Source of the DNA: Acidaminococcus fermentans_A
GTDB taxonomy: Bacteria > Bacillota > Negativicutes > Acidaminococcales > Acidaminococcaceae
Length of the DNA stretch: 64,000 nucleotides
Direction: 5' to 3'
Assembly: GCF_052216985.1 (NCBI RefSeq)
Contig: NZ_JBQOUY010000014.1
Location: forward strand, 1-64,000
Below are positions 57,804 to 64,000 of the stretch, piece after piece; positions within the stretch are counted from its first letter, which is position 1, and every line of letters starts with the position of its first letter. Both the position numbers and the translations under genes were made by a program. The notes under the pieces are model-generated. The model searched no databases and was not told the DNA's origin. It saw only the letters and a list, made by a program, of their open reading frames with translations.

Positions 57804-59039
57804 ATGGCTATTTTGGAACATGATATCCTGATCAGTGAAGATCTACGCCGGGTACCCCGGGAAGAATTGGAAAACCGGCTGGCACGGTTGCGGGAGACCT
57901 TGACCCAACAGGACCCGGACTGGCAGCTAGCCGTGGTCACCGATAAATTGGATATGTATTACTTTACGGGTACTATGCAGGAAGGCGCTTTCCTGGTCCG
58001 TCCCCAGGACGCCATCTTATGGGTGCGCCGGAGCTTGGCCCGGGCCCTCAACGAAAGCCTCCTGCCGGAAGGCTGGATCCGCCGGATGCACAGCTATCGG
58101 CAGCCGGCAGAATACTACGGGGAAGAGCTGCCTTCGGCGGTGTACCTGGATGAAAAACATACATCCCTGGAATGGCTCCGGTTCTTCCGGAAGTACTTCC
58201 CTTTTGAAGTACGGAAAAATCTGGACCCGGTGCTCAGCAGCCTGCGGAGTGTAAAAAGTGAGTATGAACTGGCCCTTTTGGCCCGGAGCGGGCAGATCCA
58301 TGCCGATGTACTCATGCAGGAAGCCCCCGTATTCCTGAAAGTGGGGATCAGCGAAGCGGAACTGGCTATCCAGCTGTATCTCCGGATGGTGTTGAAGGGC
58401 AGCCAGGGTGTGGCCCGGACCAACCGGCCTACGGGAGAAGATGCCATCGGTCTGGCGTCTTTTGGCAAAAGCGCCCTGGTACGGACGGCTTTCGACGGAC
58501 CCGGGGGGACCAGCGGTACCTGTGTGGCGGTCCAGAGCATCGGGTCGGCCTTCCGGCTGCTGAAGCCGGGCAGGTTGGTTTACCTGGATATTCCCTGCGG
58601 GGTGGATGGGTACAATACGGACAAGACGGTGGTGTACTATTTTGGGGATCTGGACCGGGATCCGGCCAAAGAGGAGATCCTCCGAGCTTACAACTATTGC
58701 CTGGACTTGGAGCAGCAGACGGTGGCTCTGCTGAAACCAGGAGCGGTACTGGGAGAGATTTACGATAAGGTGATGGCTGACTTCGATCCCTATTATGAGA
58801 AAATGTTCATGAACGGAGGCCGTTTCCTGGGGCACAGCATCGGCATGTGCATGGATGAGACACCGGTGATCGCCGGCGGCGCCAAAGATCGGGTGGAGGA
58901 GAACATGGTTTTTGCGGTGGAACCCAAGATCGCCCTGCCGGGACTGGGTATGGTAGGGACGGAAAACACCTACCGGATCGGACCGGAGGGACCGGTCTGT
59001 TTGACGGGAGGATCCCAGCCTCTGCGGGTCATCCGTTGA
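57804..59039 (+). CDS. M24-family Xaa-Pro aminopeptidase-like protein
   Basis: A 411-residue protein with a creatinase-type N-terminal domain (about residues 1-150) and a C-terminal pita-bread metallopeptidase domain. Metal ligands are visible: the two Asp in LDIPCGVDGYNTDKT (near 258-270), the His in FLGHSIGM (near 347), and Glu in FAVEPKI (near 373). It probably cleaves Xaa-Pro peptides in the cytosol. The ATG follows AGGAGGA. A promoter, a hairpin-rich leader and a terminator precede it, hinting at attenuation. Confidence 0.85.
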   Translation: MAILEHDILISEDLRRVPREELENRLARLRETLTQQDPDWQLAVVTDKLDMYYFTGTMQEGAFLVRPQDAILWVRRSLARALNESLLPEGWIRRMHSYRQPAEYYGEELPSAVYLDEKHTSLEWLRFFRKYFPFEVRKNLDPVLSSLRSVKSEYELALLARSGQIHADVLMQEAPVFLKVGISEAELAIQLYLRMVLKGSQGVARTNRPTGEDAIGLASFGKSALVRTAFDGPGGTSGTCVAVQSIGSAFRLLKPGRLVYLDIPCGVDGYNTDKTVVYYFGDLDRDPAKEEILRAYNYCLDLEQQTVALLKPGAVLGEIYDKVMADFDPYYEKMFMNGGRFLGHSIGMCMDETPVIAGGAKDRVEENMVFAVEPKIALPGLGMVGTENTYRIGPEGPVCLTGGSQPLRVIR

Positions 59040-59132
59040 TTTTCCCCTGCCGGAAATGGTAAAATAATACGATAAAAATTTTCAGGGCGGCAGGTGGCTG
59101 CAGCCTGGAAACAAGGGGAGTAAAAGAAAAAT

Positions 59133-59441
59133 ATGGCAACAGAAGAAATCGGGCTCCTGGACAAACAGGATTTCCTGGAACAAAAAGAAGTCATCAAAAA
59201 ACAGATCCTGGGAAACAGCAGGCTCACCGGTGCGGAGAAACGCCAGACTCTGCAGGTACTGGAAGGATTTGAAAAATCCGTCCTCCAGGGAGGGGTGCGC
59301 CAACACGGCATCACTAAGGCCATGCTGAAGACGGCCCTGCCGGTATTCGGGAAAATGAGCGAAGATAAGCGGCACAATGAAAAAGAACTGCGGGTCCTGA
59401 AATTCCTGACCTATTTTGTGCTCCAGGGGATCCAGAAATGA
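59133..59441 (+). CDS. Uncharacterised small helical protein
   Basis: A 102-residue soluble protein, predicted almost entirely helical and charged, with a conserved-looking centre (RLTGAEKRQTLQVLEGFEKSVLQGG) and no Cys or His motif. I do not recognise the family. Its stop overlaps the mntP start (ATGA), so the two are co-translated, which may tie it to manganese homeostasis. The start ATG has GGGGAG about 12 bases upstream. Confidence 0.65.
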   Translation: MATEEIGLLDKQDFLEQKEVIKKQILGNSRLTGAEKRQTLQVLEGFEKSVLQGGVRQHGITKAMLKTALPVFGKMSEDKRHNEKELRVLKFLTYFVLQGIQK

Positions 59442-60019
59442 GTGCGCTGACACTGTTCCTTTTGGCCGTATCTCTTTCCATGGATGCCTTTGCCGTATCT
59501 GTCTGCGGTGGGCTGAAAATGAACGGCCGGGAACGGTTCAAAGGCGGGCTGATTTTCGGCGTCTGGTTCGGGGTGTTCCAGGCCCTGATGCCGCTGATCG
59601 GCTACGAGTTGGGCAGCCATTTTGCCAAGGTGGCGGAGGTTTATTCCCATTGGATCATTTTTTTGATCCTTTCTTATATTGGCTGGAACATGATCCAGGA
59701 AGCGGGAGAAGACCAAGAAAAAGAAAAAGTCACTGGCTTCCGGACTATGCTGGGACTGGCGGTGGCTACCAGCCTGGATGCCTTGGGAGTGGGCGTGGGC
59801 TTTGCCTTCCTGGATATCCGGATCCTGCCGGCAGTACTGGAAATCGGCACCATTACCTTTTGCCTTTCTTTCCTAGGCTGTGCCTGCGGATCGGTGATTG
59901 GCATGTGGGGCAAGGAACGGGCGGAGAAAGCCGGGGGCTTTGTACTCCTGCTGATCGGGCTCAAGGCCGTAATCGAGCATTACGGGATCCTGGACAACTG
60001 GACGCCGTTTTTATTCTGA
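59438..60019 (+). CDS. mntP: Putative manganese efflux pump MntP
   Basis: A 193-residue, six-helix membrane protein with the two inverted MntP motifs SLSMDAFAVSVCGG (near residue 12) and AVATSLDALGVGVGFAF (near 108), whose Asp residues are needed for Mn2+ export. Length is typical. It is coupled by a 4-base overlap to the small upstream gene. No yybP-ykoY manganese riboswitch is present upstream, which is a common regulator for this family. A terminator follows. Confidence 0.93.
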   Translation: MSALTLFLLAVSLSMDAFAVSVCGGLKMNGRERFKGGLIFGVWFGVFQALMPLIGYELGSHFAKVAEVYSHWIIFLILSYIGWNMIQEAGEDQEKEKVTGFRTMLGLAVATSLDALGVGVGFAFLDIRILPAVLEIGTITFCLSFLGCACGSVIGMWGKERAEKAGGFVLLLIGLKAVIEHYGILDNWTPFLF

Positions 60020-60060
60020 AAAGGGGGGTGTTGCACGTTTCATGCAACATCCCTTTTTCA
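60019..60060 (+). terminator. Terminator of mntP
   Basis: AAAGGGGGGTGTTGCA / TGCAACATCCCTTTTT hairpin with the recurrent GTTGCA core. Confidence 0.85.
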
Positions 60061-60075
60061 AAAGGAGGAATCAGT

Positions 60076-61224
60076 ATGTCCCGTCAGCGATACATTATGC
60101 ATGTGGATATGGATGCGTTCTTTGCCTCCGTGGAACAGCTGGACCATCTGGAATACCGGGGGAAACCGGTGATCGTGGGAGGGCTTTCCGGCCGGGGGGT
60201 GGTTTCTACCTGTTCTTATGAGGCACGGAAGTTCGGAGTCCATTCGGCCATGCCCATGGCCACGGCCCACCGGCTTTGCCCCCAGGCCATCTATGTCCAA
60301 GGACGGTATGAACGGTATCAGAAAATGTCCGGGAAGATCCGGCAGATCTTCCGCAAATTTTCACCGGTAGTGGAGCCCCTTTCCATTGACGAAGCTTTCT
60401 TAGACTTGACAGGAATGGAAGCGCTGGCTGGAGATGTATACGCCCTGGGGCCGAAAATCAAACAGGTGATCCGGGAACGGACCGGACTCACGGCTTCCGT
60501 AGGACTTGCCCCTAATAAATTCTTGGCCAAACTGGCCAGTGACTTGCGGAAACCGGATGGTTTGGTGATCATCCGGCCGGAAGAGGCGGCCACTTTTATC
60601 GCACCCCTGCCGGTGGGACGGATCTTCGGCTTGGGGCAGCGGTCCGTGGCGGCCCTGGAAAAAATAGGAATCCGGACCATCGGCCAGCTGGCGGCTTGTG
60701 ATCCCCGGCTGTTGCAGCCCCTTCTGGGAAAACAGGCGGAAGAGATCCGGGACCGGGCCCGGGGCTTGGATAGTCGGCCGGTGGTGCCCGATGAACAGCG
60801 GAAATCCCTGGGCAAAGAGAATACCTTTCCCGTGGATCTGGTGGGATTGGAAACCTGTCTGGGAGCCCTGTGGGACCTGTGTCAGCAGGTGGGATGGCGG
60901 CTGCGCTGTGCCGGTCTTTCCGGCTGTACGGTGACCCTGAAGGTGAAGACCGGTTCCTTCCAGCTGCTGACCCGGAGCCGGACGGTGGAAGACCCTCTGT
61001 CCCAGGATGAAGAACTGATGGAACAGATCCGAGGACTGGCGCGCCAGCTGCCCTGGAACCAGCCGGTACGGCTGCTGGGAGTCAGTGTCAGCCATCTGGT
61101 ACCGGCAGGATCTCAGAGCCTAGCCCTGGAGGATGAGCGGCAGCAGAATCGGAACCGGGCCCTGGATGCCCTGAAACAGCGTTTCGGGGAAGACATCATC
61201 CGTAAGGGCTGGAGGAAACCGTGA
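60076..61224 (+). CDS. dinB: DNA polymerase IV (Y family)
   Basis: A 382-residue translesion polymerase. Catalytic acidic residues are visible in MHVDMDAFFASVEQ (near residue 10) and in PLSIDEAFLDLTG (near 103). GLAPNKFLAKLASD and the HhH segment FGLGQRSVAALEKIGIRTIGQLA follow, and the little-finger domain occupies about residues 240-345. There is no obvious C-terminal clamp peptide. The ATG follows AAAGGAGGA. The frame stays open for 660 bases upstream across mntP, but that part is not coding in this frame. Confidence 0.95.
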   Translation: MSRQRYIMHVDMDAFFASVEQLDHLEYRGKPVIVGGLSGRGVVSTCSYEARKFGVHSAMPMATAHRLCPQAIYVQGRYERYQKMSGKIRQIFRKFSPVVEPLSIDEAFLDLTGMEALAGDVYALGPKIKQVIRERTGLTASVGLAPNKFLAKLASDLRKPDGLVIIRPEEAATFIAPLPVGRIFGLGQRSVAALEKIGIRTIGQLAACDPRLLQPLLGKQAEEIRDRARGLDSRPVVPDEQRKSLGKENTFPVDLVGLETCLGALWDLCQQVGWRLRCAGLSGCTVTLKVKTGSFQLLTRSRTVEDPLSQDEELMEQIRGLARQLPWNQPVRLLGVSVSHLVPAGSQSLALEDERQQNRNRALDALKQRFGEDIIRKGWRKP

Positions 61225-61301
61225 AATCCGGCTGGCCAGAGCTGAGGAAAAAAGGTAGAATAGAACTGATCACAGAAGTCATCGCAGAAAGGGGCTGGGG
61301 G

Positions 61302-62180
61302 ATGGAACGGCGGAAAAAAATCGGGGTAGGGATGGTCCTGTTAGGCGCTGCCCTGTGGGGGAGCAGCAGCAACAGCGTGGAATACCTGATGGTGGACCAG
61401 CATTTCACCTGGTCTGCCATCCTGTTCTGGCGGATGGTCTTTACCGGGATTTCCTTCCTAGGGATTTCCCTAGTCCAGAAACAGGACCTTTTGGCCCCTT
61501 TGAAAAAAGATTGGCTCTGGCTCCTGAAATTCATCCTGCTGGGGATGTATTTGATGCAGGTGACCTTCTTCAAGGCCATTTACTACAGCAATGCAGCTAC
61601 GGCCACGGTGCTCCAGTACACCATGCCCGCCATCCTGCTGCTGATGTATCTGGTGAAGGAACAGCGGCTGCCTACCCGGCGGGAAGTCGTTGCAGTGGTG
61701 CTGGCCCTCTTGGGGACGACACTGATTGCCACCAAAGGACAGGGGGCGGCCCTGGCAGTTTCCGGGGAAGCCCTGGCCTACGGGATCCTGAGTGCTTTTG
61801 GAATGGCGTTCTATACAGCGTATGCGGCGGTGCTGCTGAAGAAATACAGTTGCTTCCTGATCCTGGGCTGGGGCAGTCTGGGGAATGCCCTGCTACTCCA
61901 GCTGTTCAACGAGCCCACTCTGGAAGGGGCCGTCCTGGACATCCATACAGCGGCGGCTTTCGGCATCCTGTTCGTGCTGGGGACACTGGTTGCCTACTAC
62001 GTGTATCTGGAAAGCACCAAATACATCCCCCCGGCGGAAACCGGCGCCCTGGCCGCTTTTGAACCACTTTCGGCTTATTTTTTCTCCGTAGCAGTCATGG
62101 GGAACCGGGTGGGAGCGGTGGAAATGGCAGGGGCCCTTTGTATCATCGTGATGGTCTGTGTTCTGGCCCGCAATGACTGA
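61302..62180 (+). CDS. EamA/DMT-family transporter
   Basis: A 292-residue, ten-helix drug/metabolite transporter. It starts LLGAALWGSSSNSVEYLM and ends with YIPPAETGALAAFEPLSAYFFSVAVMG in the second EamA repeat. Substrate unknown. I prefer the ATG at 61302 (AAAGGGG upstream). A GTG at 61221 overlapping the dinB stop would add 27 residues. It is probably in the dinB transcript. Confidence 0.85.
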   Translation: MERRKKIGVGMVLLGAALWGSSSNSVEYLMVDQHFTWSAILFWRMVFTGISFLGISLVQKQDLLAPLKKDWLWLLKFILLGMYLMQVTFFKAIYYSNAATATVLQYTMPAILLLMYLVKEQRLPTRREVVAVVLALLGTTLIATKGQGAALAVSGEALAYGILSAFGMAFYTAYAAVLLKKYSCFLILGWGSLGNALLLQLFNEPTLEGAVLDIHTAAAFGILFVLGTLVAYYVYLESTKYIPPAETGALAAFEPLSAYFFSVAVMGNRVGAVEMAGALCIIVMVCVLARND

Positions 62181-62205
62181 GGGGAGAAAAAACAACAAAT
62201 CCCTG

Positions 62206-62234
62206 TTGACATACCACCGTTGAGTGCCTATAAT
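62206..62234 (+). promoter_or_regulatory. Perfect consensus promoter of metY
   Basis: TTGACA (62206-62211) and TATAAT (62229-62234) have an ideal 17-base spacer. Downstream, TACTAAAACAGTAGTA (about 62243-62258) is a short inverted repeat that may be an operator. No S-box riboswitch is seen. Confidence 0.8.
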
Positions 62235-62289
62235 GTAAATCATACTAAAACAGTAGTAATTAAAAAGTACTTTGGGGGAGGCAATGACA

Positions 62290-63585
62290 ATGAGCAAAGA
62301 AAAGAAATACCATTTTGAGACCTTGCAGCTCCATGTAGGGCAGGAAGAAGCCGATCCGGCCACCGATTCCCGGGCTGTGCCCATTTACCAGACTACGTCT
62401 TATGTATTCCGGAACAGCCAGCATGCCGCTGACCGGTTTGCTCTGAAAGATGCGGGCAACGTATATGGCCGGCTGACCAACCCGACGGAAGATGTTTTTG
62501 AAAAACGGATCGCCGCCCTGGAAGGCGGGGTGGCTGCCCTGGCTACGGCCAGCGGCGCCGCTGCGGTGACCTACGCCATGCAGGCTCTGGTCCATGCTGG
62601 ACAGCACATTGTCTGCGCCACTACGGTATACGGCGGCACCTACAACCTGTTTGAACATACGTTTCCGGATTTTGGCATCGAAACCACTTTTGTGGATCCT
62701 ACCAAAGGGGTACAGGTCTTCGAAGATGCGGTACGGGAAAATACCCAGGCCATCTACATTGAATCCGTGGGCAACCCCAATGCCAACCTGATCGACATCG
62801 ATGCAGTGGCAGCCATTGCCCATAAGTATAAGATCCCTCTGGTGGTGGACAGCACTTTTGCCACTCCCTATCTGCTGCGTCCTTTTGAACACGGCGCTGA
62901 CGTGGTGGTCCATTCTGCCACCAAGTTCATCGGCGGTCACGGTACCACCCTGGGCGGCATCATCGTGGACAGCGGCAAGTTCGACTGGGTGGCTTCCGGC
63001 CGGTTCCCTTGGCTGGTTGACCCCAACCCCAGCTACCATGGCATCAGTTTTGCCAAGGACGTGGGCGCTGCTGCCTATGTAACCTATATCCGGACCCTGA
63101 TCCTGCGGGATACGGGGGCTACCATTTCTCCCTTCAATGCCTTCCTGCTGCTCCAGGGCACCGAAACCCTGTCCCTGCGGGTAGAACGTCAGGTGGAAAA
63201 TGCCCTGAAAGTGGTGGACTTCCTGGCCCACGATGCCCATGTGGCCAAAGTGAACCATCCTTCCCTGCCAAACCATCCTGATCATGGACTGTACAAGAAG
63301 TACTTCCCCAACGGCGGGATTTCCATCTTTACCTTTGAAATCAAAGGCGGTGCCGCCGCTGCCCAGAAGTTCATCGATCATCTGAAGATCTTCTCCCTCT
63401 TGGCCAATGTGGCCGATGTGAAGAGCCTGGTGATCCACCCGGCTTCCACCACCCATTCCCAGATGAACGAAGAAGAGCTGGCCGCTTCCGGGATCACCCC
63501 GGCTACTATCCGGCTGTCCATCGGGACCGAACATATCGATGATATCATCGATGATCTGGAACAGGCTTTTGCCGCTTTGGATTGA
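62290..63585 (+). CDS. metY: O-acetylhomoserine sulfhydrylase
   Basis: A 431-residue Cys/Met-metabolism PLP enzyme. It makes homocysteine from O-acetylhomoserine and sulfide. Landmarks: PIYQTTSYVFRNSQHAADRF near residue 35, YGRLTNPTEDVFEKRIAALEGG near 60, the PLP-binding Lys in VVHSATKFIGGHGT (near 210), and C-terminal SLVIHPASTTHSQM and IRLSIGTEHIDDI. The length of about 430 favours MetY over MetB. The ATG at 62290 lies 9 bases from GGGGGAG. It is monocistronic with a consensus promoter and a terminator. Confidence 0.94.
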   Translation: MSKEKKYHFETLQLHVGQEEADPATDSRAVPIYQTTSYVFRNSQHAADRFALKDAGNVYGRLTNPTEDVFEKRIAALEGGVAALATASGAAAVTYAMQALVHAGQHIVCATTVYGGTYNLFEHTFPDFGIETTFVDPTKGVQVFEDAVRENTQAIYIESVGNPNANLIDIDAVAAIAHKYKIPLVVDSTFATPYLLRPFEHGADVVVHSATKFIGGHGTTLGGIIVDSGKFDWVASGRFPWLVDPNPSYHGISFAKDVGAAAYVTYIRTLILRDTGATISPFNAFLLLQGTETLSLRVERQVENALKVVDFLAHDAHVAKVNHPSLPNHPDHGLYKKYFPNGGISIFTFEIKGGAAAAQKFIDHLKIFSLLANVADVKSLVIHPASTTHSQMNEEELAASGITPATIRLSIGTEHIDDIIDDLEQAFAALD

Positions 63586-63596
63586 GAAAAGAAAAA

Positions 63597-63644
63597 AGCA
63601 GAGAGTCGTTGCACGAAATGTACAACGACTCTCTATTTTTTACT
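63597..63644 (+). terminator. Terminator of metY
   Basis: AGAGAGTCGTTG / CAACGACTCTCT hairpin followed by a T-rich run. Confidence 0.9.
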
Positions 63645-63713
63645 TTAAAATGTAAATGCTTTAACAACAATTGATAATATAAGAATAATCAAATATTAAA
63701 TATAAGAAAAATA

Positions 63714-63741
63714 TTGAATTCCTCCCAAGATATGCTACAAT
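63714..63741 (+). promoter_or_regulatory. Promoter of the pyruvate carboxylase gene
   Basis: TTGAAT (63714-63719) and TACAAT (63736-63741) have a 16-base spacer and a TGn extension before the -10 box. Confidence 0.6.
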
Positions 63742-63824
63742 AAAACGGCGACACGAATGATAAAATCTGTAAAATGTAAAGTGTTCGTTCTATACAATCT
63801 CTGGAATCAGAAGGAGGAACTCCT

Positions 63825-64000
63825 ATGCGCGCCATCCATAAAATCCTGGTCCCCAACCGAGGGGAGATCGCCATCCGGATTTTCCGGGCCTGTCATGAAC
63901 TGGGCATCCGTACGGTTGCCGTCTATTCCCAGGAAGATATCCTGTCTCTGCACCGCAGCCGGGCCGATGAAGCCTATCTGGTGGGGAAAGGGAAAAAGCC
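63825..64000 (+). CDS. pyc: Pyruvate carboxylase, N-terminus (runs off the window)
   Basis: The first 58 codons of a biotin carboxylase domain: ILVPNRGEIAIRIFRACHELGIRTVAVYSQED, then LSLHRSRADEAYLVG. The SQEDILSLHR form is characteristic of pyruvate carboxylase rather than acetyl-CoA carboxylase AccC. The enzyme makes oxaloacetate from pyruvate, bicarbonate and ATP. The ATG at 63825 follows AAGGAGGA. Whether it continues as a full single-chain enzyme lies outside the window. Confidence 0.85.
   Translation, partial: MRAIHKILVPNRGEIAIRIFRACHELGIRTVAVYSQEDILSLHRSRADEAYLVGKGKK

Noticed and set aside
59040..59132. yybP-ykoY manganese riboswitch near mntP because of GGGGAGTA
   Set aside because: Only the ribosome-binding site matches. 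The rest of the conserved structure is missing and a protein gene intervenes before mntP.
59416..60075. 660-base open upstream extension of dinB
   Set aside because: It overlaps mntP in another frame, and the dinB start with a strong ribosome-binding site is at 60076. The open frame is a GC-content artefact.

Overview
The window (about 55% GC) reads as a chromosomal segment of an anaerobic, amino-acid/organic-acid-fermenting Firmicute of the Negativicutes, most likely Acidaminococcaceae (Acidaminococcus or a close relative). This is inferred from the gene content: glutaminase, class II fumarase, acyl-CoA:acetate CoA-transferase, DASS and TRAP organic-anion carriers, several Fe-dependent alcohol dehydrogenases, a glycyl radical enzyme, a CIRCE-controlled small heat-shock gene and a serine T-box. 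No species call can be proven without a search.

Layout. 1-0.5 kb: 3' end of a 23S rRNA and a 5S rRNA (end of an rrn operon). 0.7-6.8 kb: GltD-like flavoprotein, tRNA-Lys, fumC, a small Cys-rich protein, a secreted C39-like peptidase, hsp20, a TetR regulator. 6.9-9.8 kb: a complete ECF transporter operon (S, A, A', T). 10-17.1 kb: tex, pepT, an AAA/DUF4143 ATPase and a cytosolic gamma-glutamyltransferase. Three copies of a large palindromic repeat sit directly after ecfT, tex and ggt. 17.2-20.9 kb: an orphan RelB/DinJ antitoxin, then a MalY-type C-S lyase with an AGCS amino-acid symporter, divergent from an XRE-cupin regulator. 21.3-24.5 kb: a PacL-like small membrane protein with a heavy-metal P-type ATPase, and a TetR regulator. 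24.6-28.5 kb: rmuC, T-box-controlled serA, glutaminase.

28.8-56.3 kb is the most unusual part, a metabolic island of two related modules. Module A (28.8-38.1 kb) has a GntR regulator, a TRAP transporter, an Fe-alcohol dehydrogenase, a CoA-acylating aldehyde dehydrogenase, a CoA-transferase-like protein that appears to lack its catalytic Glu, and a YqhD-like dehydrogenase. Module B (40.2-56.3 kb) has paralogues of the same enzymes, plus two DASS carriers, IclR and LuxR regulators, a glycyl radical enzyme with its activase, an HbpS/PduO-C-like protein, an FNT channel and another Fe-alcohol dehydrogenase. A MoxR-VWA pair lies between the modules. The glycyl radical enzyme keeps residues that align with the His/Ser/Asp set of glycerol/propanediol dehydratases. 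It seems to lack the Arg/Gln pair of isethionate lyase. My working model is a microcompartment-free fermentation of an anionic diol: import by DASS, dehydration to an aldehyde, reduction to an alcohol by Fe-ADH, oxidation to an acyl-CoA by the aldehyde dehydrogenase, then energy capture by CoA transfer to acetate. 2,3-dihydroxypropane-1-sulfonate is one candidate substrate.

56.4-64 kb is ordinary housekeeping: two EamA exporters, DUF1653, an M24 peptidase preceded by a short promoter-to-terminator unit, mntP, dinB, metY and the first 58 codons of a pyruvate carboxylase. Most convergent or terminal gene ends carry strong hairpins, many with the same GTTGCA...TGCAAC core. No CRISPR array, prophage, integron or complete insertion sequence was seen.
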